Counted from the stretch's first letter, positions 17,595 through 25,035 are shown. The stretch is DNA of 36,835 nucleotides from Marivita sp. (GCF_020055675.1 NZ_JAIPUS010000028.1:1-36835); one strand, 5' to 3'. Numbers and translations: made by a program. The notes: generated by a model not told the origin, from the letters alone.

Positions 17595-18598
17595 CAGCCG
17601 TCCTTTTGTGTCTTCACCCAGGCGAGGAAGGCCCGGTCGGGGCTGGTCAGCCTTTTGCGCCCGGTCTCGTCCCACCAGGCCAGCCAACGCGCCTGCAGGC
17701 CGTAGACATCCATGCCGGGCTTCAGCACCTTCGCCGCCTCCAGCGTCTCCTGCCGCAAGATCGGGGCATCCATTGGGCGCGGTTTGGCCCGCCGCGTGAC
17801 AACCAGCACATCGCCCGCGCGTTCGGACAGGGCATAATCGGGCAGATGATCGCTGGCGATCATCCTGCGGAGTGCGGCGCGGAACACCCGCACGGGCGCG
17901 GCCGAGCCTGCCTTGCGGTGCAGCACCGGAATCGAGATTTCCCATTGCGCCTGTCGCCCGCAATGCTTGCGCGCCAGCTCGTAGACCCGCCGTTCGAGCG
18001 GTTTGCGCAGCCGGAAATAGTCGCGCGACAGGGTCAGCACCGACCGGGCACAGACCGCCCTGTAAAGCCAGTCCGACAGGGTCACCGTCACGCTGATCAT
18101 CCGTCCCCCCCTGGACCGCCGCAGGATCTCCCAGCTCTCGATCAGGCCAAAACCCCGCGTTGCCTCGACCCCGCCGGTCTCGATGTTGGTGGTGATCCGC
18201 GTACCCGCCAGCCGCTCGAATCCCTCGCGCAACCGCGCATAGCTGTCACCCCCGGTGTCACGGTTGGTCGCCACAAGCAGATCATGCGCGCGCAGGGTCA
18301 GGGTCCGTCCCACCTCACGGCCCGCATTCATAGCCGCCACCAGCTGGCTGATGCAGTAGATCAGGATATCCTTGTCATGCAGTGTCGCCCGTCCCCGCAC
18401 CGATGGCGTGACCTGCACCTCGACCCCGTTATGGGCATAGGACAGAACACGGGTATCGGGCCGCGTGGACAGCGAAAAGATCGGATGTTCCATCGATGCC
18501 AGGTCATCCTTGGGACTGGCATCGAAAAAGTCGCAGACGAAAAAATCGCCTGTCGGATGTCGGTCGGGCAACAGCCCGCCTCTGCTCGTCGCGCCCAT
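17594..18598 (-). CDS. repA: Replication initiator RepA (RepA-I type, RPA family)
   Basis: RepA of this family (PF10134-type 'replication initiator protein A') binds the plasmid origin and starts replication. The 334-residue protein has the hallmarks of roseobacter RepA replicases: LPDRHPTGDFFVCD (10-23), MEHPIFSLSTRPDTRV, DKDILIYCISQLVAAMN, RAHDLLVATNRDTGGDSYARL, TTNIETGG, GFGLIESWEI, LTLSRDYFRLRKPLERRVYELARKHCG and a late ASDHLPDYAL. The ATG at 18598 sits just before the conserved N terminus and no better start exists. Upstream lie a DnaA box and three iterons; downstream its stop overlaps rmlC. Presence next to parAB and rml genes matches the compatibility group carried by roseobacter biofilm plasmids. 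Confidence 0.95.
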   Translation of the reverse strand: MGATSRGGLLPDRHPTGDFFVCDFFDASPKDDLASMEHPIFSLSTRPDTRVLSYAHNGVEVQVTPSVRGRATLHDKDILIYCISQLVAAMNAGREVGRTLTLRAHDLLVATNRDTGGDSYARLREGFERLAGTRITTNIETGGVEATRGFGLIESWEILRRSRGGRMISVTVTLSDWLYRAVCARSVLTLSRDYFRLRKPLERRVYELARKHCGRQAQWEISIPVLHRKAGSAAPVRVFRAALRRMIASDHLPDYALSERAGDVLVVTRRAKPRPMDAPILRQETLEAAKVLKPGMDVYGLQARWLAWWDETGRKRLTSPDRAFLAWVKTQKDG

Positions 18599-18699
18599 CG
18601 GGTTCGCCTGTTCTTTGCTCTGCTCGCCCCCGCGAGGACCGGTCTGTCGATCTTGCGCCGACCCGGCCTATCGGGGTTTCAGTGACACCCAGCGTAAAG

Positions 18700-18708
18700 T
18701 TATCCACA
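18700..18708 (+). promoter_or_regulatory. DnaA box
   Basis: TTATCCACA matches the strict DnaA-box consensus in 9 of 9 positions. It is about 100 nt upstream of repA and 35 nt from the first iteron. Host DnaA binding here would help load the replisome, as in other iteron plasmids. Confidence 0.8.
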
Positions 18709-18742
18709 TCCCAAGTCCATGATTCCCACCCTTTGCATCGCC

Positions 18743-18808
18743 GGATCGGAATCGCTTGCTCGGAGGATCAGAGTCGCCCTAACGGTGGATCGGAATCGCT
18801 CTGCCAGG
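18743..18808. repeat. Three tandem 22-bp iterons, each with a GANTC site
   Basis: Three direct repeats start at exactly 22-bp spacing: 18743, 18765 and 18787. The conserved 13-bp core is GGATCGGAATCGC in repeats 1 and 3; repeat 2 reads GGATCAGAGTCGC. Two helical turns per unit is the usual iteron geometry, placing RepA monomers on one DNA face. Every core contains GANTC (18749-18753, 18771-18775, 18793-18797), and another GATTC lies at 18721-18725. GANTC is the target of the alphaproteobacterial cell-cycle methylase CcrM. Confidence 0.85.
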
Positions 18809-18864
18809 CAAAAGATGCATAATCTTTTTTCAAATCAACAGTTTGGCAAGACGTCCCCAAGCGT

Positions 18865-18879
18865 TTAACGTATAATTAA
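18865..18879. promoter_or_regulatory. CtrA-type box with an embedded TATAAT
   Basis: TTAA (18865-18868), seven bases, TTAA (18876-18879) is a perfect TTAA-N7-TTAA. The spacer holds the first five bases of TATAAT (18871-18876), a consensus -10 hexamer; the best nearby -35 (TTGGCA 18843-18848) is 22 bp away, too far for a normal promoter. A third TTAA follows six bases later (18886-18889). CtrA bound here would cover the -10 and AT-rich origin DNA. Confidence 0.5.
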
Positions 18880-18891
18880 CAGAAATTAACT

Positions 18892-18909
18892 TACCGGCGC
18901 ATCCCGGTA
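18892..18909. promoter_or_regulatory. Inverted repeat upstream of parA, possible ParA operator
   Basis: TACCGG (18892-18897) and CCGGTA (18904-18909) form perfect 6-bp arms with a 6-nt spacer. They lie just downstream of the TATAAT hexamer. Large ParA proteins with an N-terminal DNA-binding part usually repress their own promoter, so this is a reasonable operator candidate. Confidence 0.4.
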
Positions 18910-19051
18910 CATCAGGAACATGCCCCTGCACTGGTATTTCAACCCCCTGAATTTGCTTGGGAAGATGCACAATGTAGCGGTTTTACTTCCATGTACGGGT
19001 TTTTCTGGTAGTATGCCGGAAAGAGCGCACATCAAGAGGCGCGATCCAGCC

Positions 19052-20452
19052 ATGGCAGAGCACCACATGACATCGGAACAGGCCCTTCCTCCCTATTTCA
19101 ACATCAATCCCAACACCGCACTTGGCGGGCTGGGAGCCCCCACCACGACGGAGGATTTCGCGCGGATCGCCCGCGCCTGCGAAGCGGGCCGCGCCGATCT
19201 GGCAAGCCGGGGTCTGGAAGACAGTGGCGGGCGCAGTTTGCGCCTCTTCTCCACCTGGGAAATCACCCGCTACCTGATCCCGGTCGCCACGGGGCATTTC
19301 CGCCGCGTGCTGAAACAGAATCCCGTCCTGCCGCAAGGCCGCAGCGAAACGACGGGCGGCGCCAAGTGGTTCACCTTCGACGAGGTGCTGCGCCTGCGCG
19401 CGCATTTCGCCGCCGAAGGCTCCAAGACCAAGGAATACCTGCCCTACCGCCCCAAGGGCCAGCCGGCCAAACTCGCCGCGGTGGCCAATTTCAAGGGCGG
19501 GGTCGGCAAGACCTCGACAGCGGCGCATCTCGCCATGTCCGCGGCGCTCGACGGCTACAAGGTGCTGGTGATCGATCTCGACAGCCAGGGCTCCATGACC
19601 TCGATCTTCGGCGGCACCGTCGCCGATGAATGGCAGACCGTCTTCCCGCTTCTGGCGCGCCATCATGCCCGCCACCTGCAGGGCGAAAACCAGCGCCGCA
19701 TGGACCGGGGCGAAGCGCCCATGCCGCTCGACGACACGCTGTCGGATGCGCTCACCGCCCGCAGCGAAACGCTGATCCAGAAAACCCACTGGCCCAATAT
19801 CGACCTGATCGGCGCGCAGCTGAACCTTTACTGGGCCGAGTTCCAGATCCCCGTCTGGCGCATGGGATCGCGCGGCTGGAAGCTCTGGGACGCGCTCACC
19901 GACTCGCTCTCCGAAGACGGCATCCTGGACCAATACGACGTGATCTTCCTCGACACCCCACCCGCCCTTGGCTACCTCACCATCAACGGGCTGGCGGCCT
20001 CGGACATCCTGTTGGTCCCATTGGGTGCGTCCTTCCTGGAATTTGACTCGACGGGGCGATTCTTCGACATGCTGCACGCCACCTTCGGTTCCATCGAGGA
20101 GGCCGAGAACATGGCCGCCCGCGCGCTTGGCCGCGACGGGCTGGCTTTCCAGTGGGACGCGGTGCGCGCCGTGGTCACCCGCTTCGATCCGGCGCAACAG
20201 GCCGAACTCGCCGCGCTGATGCAGGCCTATCTCGGCCCCACCCTGTCGCCGCACCGTCAGGGCTTTACCGCGCTGATCGGCCAGGCCGGTGAGCAGGTGC
20301 AGGGCATCTACGAGGCCGATTACCGCGATTTCAACCGTGAAACCTATGTGCGCGGCCGCGAAACGTTCGACGCCACCTACGCCGCCTTCAAGCAGCTTCT
20401 CATCGGCAGCTGGCACCGTGACGTGCAGGCGGCGCAACAGGCTGCGCAATGA
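19052..20452 (+). CDS. parA: Plasmid partition ATPase ParA
   Basis: ParA uses ATP-dependent nucleoid binding to move and separate plasmid copies. The 466-residue product starts at MAEHHMTSEQ, with AGAGG about 12 nt upstream; the frame is open to 18920, but that part lies in the regulatory region. Residues ~65-125 (FSTWEITRYLIPVATGHFRRVLKQN ... WFTFDEVLRLRAHF) look like the N-terminal DNA-binding part of large type Ia ParAs, which often autoregulate. The ATPase domain has the deviant Walker A KGGVGKTST (148-156), VIDLDSQGSMTSIFGG and VIFLDTPPALGYLTINGLAASD. parB follows after a 208-bp spacer. Confidence 0.95.
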   Translation: MAEHHMTSEQALPPYFNINPNTALGGLGAPTTTEDFARIARACEAGRADLASRGLEDSGGRSLRLFSTWEITRYLIPVATGHFRRVLKQNPVLPQGRSETTGGAKWFTFDEVLRLRAHFAAEGSKTKEYLPYRPKGQPAKLAAVANFKGGVGKTSTAAHLAMSAALDGYKVLVIDLDSQGSMTSIFGGTVADEWQTVFPLLARHHARHLQGENQRRMDRGEAPMPLDDTLSDALTARSETLIQKTHWPNIDLIGAQLNLYWAEFQIPVWRMGSRGWKLWDALTDSLSEDGILDQYDVIFLDTPPALGYLTINGLAASDILLVPLGASFLEFDSTGRFFDMLHATFGSIEEAENMAARALGRDGLAFQWDAVRAVVTRFDPAQQAELAALMQAYLGPTLSPHRQGFTALIGQAGEQVQGIYEADYRDFNRETYVRGRETFDATYAAFKQLLIGSWHRDVQAAQQAAQ

Positions 20453-20660
20453 GACCTGGGGCGCCATGCGGCAAACGCTCGGGGGGGCTGTGCGCGCACC
20501 GAACGGGTGGAGTCCCCGTGGTCCGCGCCGCGACACACCGGTCTTTCTTCTTGCCTGAAATATCCCGGGGTTTGGGGCAGAGCCCCAATCAACGCGCGCC
20601 ATATTTACCCGGCAGTCATCATGCGCCCCAACCCTCGCGACATCATGCATGGAGGCCCGC
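20453..20660. repeat. parA-parB spacer with an inverted copy of the REP-like element
   Basis: The spacer has no supported gene. At 20543-20588 it reads CTTCTTGCCTGAAATATCCC, then GGGGT, then a hairpin TTGGGGC (20572-20578) / GCCCCAA (20582-20588). Its reverse complement aligns with the element at 15934-15987 (GC hairpin, CCCCGG, TTTG, GGCAAGA-GAAG). GGAGG (20651-20655) is the parB ribosome-binding site. An insertion of such a repeat inside a partition operon may lower ParB relative to ParA. Confidence 0.6.
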
Positions 20661-21689
20661 ATGGCCAAACGCAAACGCCTGACACCGCCGAATCCCGCCT
20701 ATCTCGACAGCCCGTCCGCGCTTGAGACAAAGGCGATGTTCTCGCCCCCGAGGGCGGCGCCGATCGCCGATGTGGCGCGCGACGCCTCGGCCTCGGCGGC
20801 GCTGGACGAATTGTCCGACACGATGACGCGCGCCCGCGACGAGGGCCGCATGGTGGTGCAGCTGCCGCTCGACCAGATCGAGGTGGATCACCTTGTCCGC
20901 GACCGCATCGTGGTGGACGAGGGCGAAATGCGCACCCTGGTGGCGTCCCTGCGCAGCCGTGGCCAGCAGACACCGATCGAGGTGGTTCAGCTGGGTGATG
21001 GCCGTTATGGGCTGATCTCGGGGTGGCGGCGCTGCCGCGCGCTGGCGCAGATCGCCGAAGAGGACCGCGCGGGCGCACCCACCGTGCTGGCCCTGCTCCG
21101 TCGCCCGGAAGAGGCGTCTGACGCCTATCTCGCGATGGTCGAGGAAAACGAGATCCGTGTCGACCTGAGTTACTTCGAACGCGCCAGAATCGTCTCCAAG
21201 GCGGTGGAAGAAGGCGTGTTCGCGCTGGAGCGCACGGCCTTGCAGGAGCTTTTCCGCTCCGCCAGCCGCGCCAAGCGGTCGAAGATCGGCAGCTTCCTTC
21301 CCGTGGTGCGCGCGCTTGACGGTGCGCTGCGCTTTCCGCAAGCGCTCAGCGAGCGGTTGGGTCTGAGCCTGGCGCAGGCAATCACCCGGGACGATGGCTT
21401 CGCCGCAGCGCTGCAAGCAAGGCTGGCGGAAACGCAGCCCGACACGCCAGAGGCGGAAACAGCCCTTCTGACAAAGATGCTGACGCAGAAGGCACAGTCT
21501 CTGAACAGCGGTTCAGAGACGAAACCAGACCCGTCTGAAAAGGCGTATCGCGACGAAACGGTAGGCGCATTCACGCTGCGCCGGCACGCCGATGGCACGC
21601 TGTCGATCCTTGGCGCAGCCTGGCCGAAACGCATGGAGTCGGATCTGCTGATGCTTCTCAAGGCGGCCTCGGACAGGGTTGCAAGATAG
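20661..21689 (+). CDS. parB: Plasmid partition protein ParB
   Basis: ParB binds parS and is moved by ParA. The start at MAKRKRLTPPNPAYL (20661) is favoured over the in-frame ATG at 20649 because GGAGG lies 6 nt upstream; the product has 342 residues. The N-terminal ParB/Spo0J nuclease-like domain shows LPLDQIEVDHLVRDR, GWRRCRA (CTP-binding C-motif 1, near residue 120) and VEENEIRVDLSYFERA (C-motif 2, near 160). These suggest a CTP-dependent clamp. The helix-turn-helix region follows (FRSASRAKRSKIGSFLPVVRAL). The stop codon lies within the first bases of a parS-like repeat. Confidence 0.95.
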   Translation: MAKRKRLTPPNPAYLDSPSALETKAMFSPPRAAPIADVARDASASAALDELSDTMTRARDEGRMVVQLPLDQIEVDHLVRDRIVVDEGEMRTLVASLRSRGQQTPIEVVQLGDGRYGLISGWRRCRALAQIAEEDRAGAPTVLALLRRPEEASDAYLAMVEENEIRVDLSYFERARIVSKAVEEGVFALERTALQELFRSASRAKRSKIGSFLPVVRALDGALRFPQALSERLGLSLAQAITRDDGFAAALQARLAETQPDTPEAETALLTKMLTQKAQSLNSGSETKPDPSEKAYRDETVGAFTLRRHADGTLSILGAAWPKRMESDLLMLLKAASDRVAR

Positions 21690-21745
21690 GTCCGAAGTGG
21701 ACCTATTGTTTCGCGTGCGAAACATTGGGACCGATACGGACCTAA
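21688..21745. promoter_or_regulatory. parS-like centromere site, copy 1
   Basis: The core TGTTTCGCGTGCGAAACA (21707-21724) has perfect 8-bp arms around GT. It resembles the chromosomal parS consensus TGTTTCACGTGAAACA but is 2 bp longer. It is flanked by AGGTCC-N5-GGACCT on the left (21688-21704) and GACCG/CGGACC on the right (21729-21743). The 58-bp unit overlaps the parB stop and recurs at 24195-24252, which supports a protein-bound centromere rather than a chance palindrome. Confidence 0.8.
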
Positions 21746-21771
21746 TTTCACCCCGCTGAATTTGGCCACGG

Positions 21772-21786
21772 TTAAGCCCGCGTTAA
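21772..21786. promoter_or_regulatory. CtrA-type box before the fusion glycosyltransferase gene
   Basis: TTAAGCCCGCGTTAA followed by CC is a perfect TTAA-N7-TTAA with a GC-only spacer, so it is not a by-product of local AT richness. It is 53-67 nt upstream of the ATG at 21839, where CtrA-activated promoters usually carry the box. No strong -10 is visible downstream. Confidence 0.55.
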
Positions 21787-21838
21787 CCATCTCCGAGGCA
21801 ATCTGGCCGGTGATTGGATTGTTCCGAAAGCCGTGCCC

Positions 21839-24175
21839 ATGTTCCTCCGCCTGCGGCAGCTCTATCGCCGCTATGCCACGCATCACCTGGCGCTGTCCTT
21901 CGGTGTCGTCCAGATCGCGCAGGCGCCCCCGATCGCCGTCGACTTGCGCCAGGGGCGCGTCTGCGTGGACGCGGACAGCGTCGTGCTCGAGCATGGCGGT
22001 GCCCGCGCTGACGGCCGAGCGCCCTCCCTGCCGCATGTGCATGGGGCGGGCTTGCGGATTTCGCTGCGAACCGGGGGCGACGCGGTGACCATCCCTGCCC
22101 TGTCACGTGTTGATCTGGCGCGGGGCCATCTCGCGCTCTGGCCCGGCCTGCTGGCGCGGGGGCTCCGCATCCTGCCGCTGTTGCCGCGGTGTCGCGCGCC
22201 GCATATTCGCGCCCGCGCCGTGCGGGAACTGGGGCTTGCCGCGGATCTGCCCGCCCCGATGCTGGACCTGCCGCGTGCGGACACATCCCTGTTTCGCATC
22301 GCGACCGGCGTCACGATCATTCTGCCGGTGCATAATGCGGCTCCGCATGTGGGGCGCTGCCTGCACCGGATCGAGACGATGACCGACCTGCCCTGGCGGC
22401 TGCTCATCGTCGAGGATGGCTCCAGCGATCCCGCGATCCGCCCCATGCTGCGCGACTGGGTGGCCCGGCGGGACCGGGCGCAGTTGATTTGCCACGACAG
22501 CGCCCGTGGCTTTGCCGCGTCGGTCAATTCTGCCCTGGCGGCGCTCGGCCCTGTCACCGCGCCGGTCGTGCTGCTCAATTCCGATGTTACCCTGCCCAAG
22601 GGGTGGGCCGGGCGGCTGATCGCCCCGATCCTCGCGGATGGCACCGTGGCCAGCGTGACACCGTTGTCGAACGAGGGCGAGTTGATGGGCGCGCCCCATG
22701 CCTGCGCCGGTGTTGCGCTGCGAAAGGGCGAAGCGGATGCGGTGGATGCGGCGCTCGCGCCCTTGGCGCGTCACAGGAGCCTGCCGATACTGCCCACGGG
22801 CTCGGGCTTTTGCATGGCGCTTGGTCCGGAGTGGCTGGCCGAGGTGCCACGGTTCGATGACCGCTTTGGCCGCGGCTATGGCGAAGAAGTGGATTGGTGC
22901 CAGCGCACGCGCGCCCTGGGCGGCCGGCACCTGTGCCAGACCGGTCTTTTCGTGGGCCATGTGGGCGCGGCGAGTTTCGGAGCGCAACAGAGACAAATCC
23001 TGCGCGATCGCGCCGCTCCGGTGCTGTCACGCCGCTGGCCGCGCTTCGACGGGGACGTGGCGCAGGCGAAGGCACGGGACCCGGCAGCAGGCGAGCGGTT
23101 GCGCGCCGGTCTGCTCTGGGCCAGGGCGCGGTTGAACGGGGCGCCCCTGCCCGTCTATGTCGCCCATTCGCTCGGCGGTGGCGTGGCCCGTTGGCTGGAG
23201 CAAAAGCTGCACGGTCACGAGCTGGCCGTGGTGCTGCGGCTGGGCGGTCCGCTGCGCTGGCAGCTCGAGCTGCACAGCAAGGCTGGTGTCACGCGCGGCG
23301 CGACGGCGCGGTTCGCCGATATTCAGACCCTGTTAGGCCATGCCGGGCCGCGAACCGTGATCTATGCCTGCGCCGTGGGAGACCCCGCGCCAGAGGAGAT
23401 CCCGCGTCGCCTGCTCGACCTCTGCGCCGGCGGGCAGGGTCTGGAAATGATGTTCCACGATTATTTCCCGCTGAACCGCGATTACACGTGGCGCAGCGCC
23501 CCCGACCCCGAGTGGCAGTCGCTCTGGCGGGTGGCGCTGGACCGGGCGGACCATCTGACGGTGTTCTCCGATGCGGCCCGCCGGATCGTGGCGGAGACCC
23601 ATCCCGATCTCGCGGGGAAACTCCGCCTGCGCCCGCATGGACCCCTGGGTGCGGTGCCGCGCCTGTCGCCTGCGCCCGCGGGGCGTATGGTGATTGGCGT
23701 GCCGGGACACCTCAATGCGCCGAAGGGCGCGGCGGTGGTGGCGGATCTCGCGCGGGTCCTTGCCGACACGGGAGAGGCGCGGCTGGTGGTGCTGGGCGAG
23801 GTGGCCCCGGAGTGTCCTTTGCCGCGATCGGTGAGCGTCGTGGGCGGCTACCGGCTGAGCGACCTGCCGCAGCTGGTGGCACGACACGGCATCGGCGCGT
23901 GGCTGATCCCGTCGCTCTGGCCTGAAACCTTTTCCTATGTCACGCAGGAATCGCTGGCCACCGGGCTGCCCTGTCTTGGCTTCGACCTGGGCGGGCAGGG
24001 GGATGCGTTGCGCAAATCGGGCCACGGGCGGGTTGTTGCGCTGCGAAACGACGGGTCGGTGGACCGGGAGGCGCTTCTGTCTGCGCTGCGCAGCCTGCCG
24101 GGATGGCCCGCGCAAGACCGCGAAACAGGCTCTGTCGTGCTGCGAAACCTGTTTGCGCGCCGGGTGCAGGCATGA
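21839..24175 (+). CDS. Bifunctional glycosyltransferase, GT2-GT4 fusion
   Basis: The 778-residue product (ATG 21839; an in-frame GTG is 6 nt upstream) joins two transferases. An N-terminal ~145-residue part is not recognised. A GT2 domain follows (about 155-400): TIILPVHNAAPHVGRCL, LIVEDGSSDP, ARGFAASVNSAL, VVLLNSDVTLPKGW with the DXD-type site, and YGEEVDWCQR. A GT-B/GT4-like half follows (about 435-778): VYVAHSLGGGVARWLEQ, MMFHDYFPL, MVIGVPGHLNAPKGAAVVADLAR, VVGGYRLSDLPQLV and WPETFSYVTQESLATGLPCLGFDLGG. One polypeptide could add two sugars in sequence. The gene lies exactly between two parS-like sites, apart from other polysaccharide genes, so it may be a later insertion. Confidence 0.88.
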   Translation: MFLRLRQLYRRYATHHLALSFGVVQIAQAPPIAVDLRQGRVCVDADSVVLEHGGARADGRAPSLPHVHGAGLRISLRTGGDAVTIPALSRVDLARGHLALWPGLLARGLRILPLLPRCRAPHIRARAVRELGLAADLPAPMLDLPRADTSLFRIATGVTIILPVHNAAPHVGRCLHRIETMTDLPWRLLIVEDGSSDPAIRPMLRDWVARRDRAQLICHDSARGFAASVNSALAALGPVTAPVVLLNSDVTLPKGWAGRLIAPILADGTVASVTPLSNEGELMGAPHACAGVALRKGEADAVDAALAPLARHRSLPILPTGSGFCMALGPEWLAEVPRFDDRFGRGYGEEVDWCQRTRALGGRHLCQTGLFVGHVGAASFGAQQRQILRDRAAPVLSRRWPRFDGDVAQAKARDPAAGERLRAGLLWARARLNGAPLPVYVAHSLGGGVARWLEQKLHGHELAVVLRLGGPLRWQLELHSKAGVTRGATARFADIQTLLGHAGPRTVIYACAVGDPAPEEIPRRLLDLCAGGQGLEMMFHDYFPLNRDYTWRSAPDPEWQSLWRVALDRADHLTVFSDAARRIVAETHPDLAGKLRLRPHGPLGAVPRLSPAPAGRMVIGVPGHLNAPKGAAVVADLARVLADTGEARLVVLGEVAPECPLPRSVSVVGGYRLSDLPQLVARHGIGAWLIPSLWPETFSYVTQESLATGLPCLGFDLGGQGDALRKSGHGRVVALRNDGSVDREALLSALRSLPGWPAQDRETGSVVLRNLFARRVQA

Positions 24176-24194
24176 TCCTGGCGCGTCTCGAACC

Positions 24195-24252
24195 AGGTCC
24201 GGATCGGACCTATTGTTTCGCGCGCGAAACATTGGGGCCGCTTCGGATCTAT
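24195..24252. promoter_or_regulatory. parS-like centromere site, copy 2
   Basis: The core TGTTTCGCGCGCGAAACA (24214-24231) is a perfect 18-bp palindrome. The flanks align base for base with copy 1 over 58 bp, including AGGTCCG, GGACCTAT before the core and TTGGG-CCG after it. The right flank is somewhat diverged (CTTCGGATCTAT). It lies between the convergent ends of the fusion glycosyltransferase gene and kpsM. Confidence 0.8.
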
Positions 24253-24255
24253 CTG

Positions 24256-25035
24256 TCAGAGATCGCTGAGGATGTCGCGGTGCCAGCGCATCAATCCGAT
24301 CCCGGCCAGCAGCGCCGTGCCCAGCCCCAGGGCCAGCACGAAAACCGGGCTGATATAGCCCGCGTCATAGCCGGGATAGATCCCGTTCCGGATATGCCCC
24401 ACCACGTGCACCAGCGGGTTCCACCACAGCAGGTCCCGCCAAGGCAGGGGGACGTTTTCAAAGGTAAAGAACACCCCCGAGACCAGGAACATCGGCCGCA
24501 TGGCGATCGACCAGATCCGCTGCCAGAGCGGCACGAGCCCGATGAGCAGGCAATTCAGCGCCCCGACCCCCAGGGCAAGCACCGCCAGCAGCCCCGCTGC
24601 CTGCGCCAGGATGGCGATATCAGGCGTCGCCCGTGTTTCGCCGAGAAACAGGATTCCGCCCAGAAGCAGGCTTGCCACCGCGACCTGGGTCAGCACCGCC
24701 AGCAGGAACCGCGCCAGCAGTGCATCGAACACACCCACCGCCGGATAGGCGAAAAGCGGACGCGAGAAGTTCAGCGCCTGCGCCAGTTTGCCGGTGATTT
24801 CGGTGAACGCCAGGAAGGGCAGCAGCCCGGTGGCATAAAACAGCGGAAAACTGACCCCGAGCGCCGGCGCGTGAAAGCTGATGGCAAAGATCGCCGACAA
24901 GAGCGCGATGCCCGCCAGGGGTTCGGCCACGGCCCAGAGATAGCCACCCGGCATGCGACCCTGCGTGGTGGCCATCTCGCGCAGCATGAGCGCGCCCACC
25001 GCCCGCCAGGGGCCGGGGTGGGCGCTGTGGCTCAT
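24256..25035 (-). CDS. kpsM: Polysaccharide ABC exporter, permease (KpsM-like)
   Basis: The inner-membrane permease of an ABC-2 type exporter for capsular polysaccharide or O-antigen. The 259-residue product starts at MSHSAHPGPWRAVGALMLREM; a TTG at 25053 is a less likely alternative. It shows LMLREMATTQGRMPGGYLWAVAEPL near the N terminus, then about six hydrophobic segments (for example LAGIALLSAIFAISF, FPLFYATGLLPFLAF, ILAQAAGLLAVLALGVGAL, FVLALGLGTALLAGIGLM) and the family's PLPWRDLLWWNPLVHVVGHIRNGIYPGY. It is transcribed away from the KpsE- and KpsT-like partners, with only 47 bp between the starts. Confidence 0.88.
   Translation of the reverse strand: MSHSAHPGPWRAVGALMLREMATTQGRMPGGYLWAVAEPLAGIALLSAIFAISFHAPALGVSFPLFYATGLLPFLAFTEITGKLAQALNFSRPLFAYPAVGVFDALLARFLLAVLTQVAVASLLLGGILFLGETRATPDIAILAQAAGLLAVLALGVGALNCLLIGLVPLWQRIWSIAMRPMFLVSGVFFTFENVPLPWRDLLWWNPLVHVVGHIRNGIYPGYDAGYISPVFVLALGLGTALLAGIGLMRWHRDILSDL

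Larger units (their letters stand above)
18599..19051. other. Origin of replication region (oriV) and parA promoter
   Basis: These 453 bp lie between divergent repA and parA and hold no supported gene. Going right, they contain a perfect DnaA box (18700-18708), three tandem 22-bp iterons (18743-18808), an AT-rich segment (about 18808-18890) suited to strand opening, a TATAAT hexamer inside a CtrA-type box, and an inverted repeat (18892-18909). DnaA box, iterons and AT-rich DNA next to the initiator gene are the usual parts of an iteron-type theta origin. Confidence 0.85.

Noticed and set aside
18920-19051. N-terminal extension of ParA
   Set aside because: The frame is open, but the residues do not resemble ParA and they overlap the promoter region; MAEHHMTSEQ with AGAGG upstream is the better start.
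18983-20674. Long minus-strand open frame opposite parA
   Set aside because: Antisense to a textbook ParA; low-complexity composition and no recognisable motifs.
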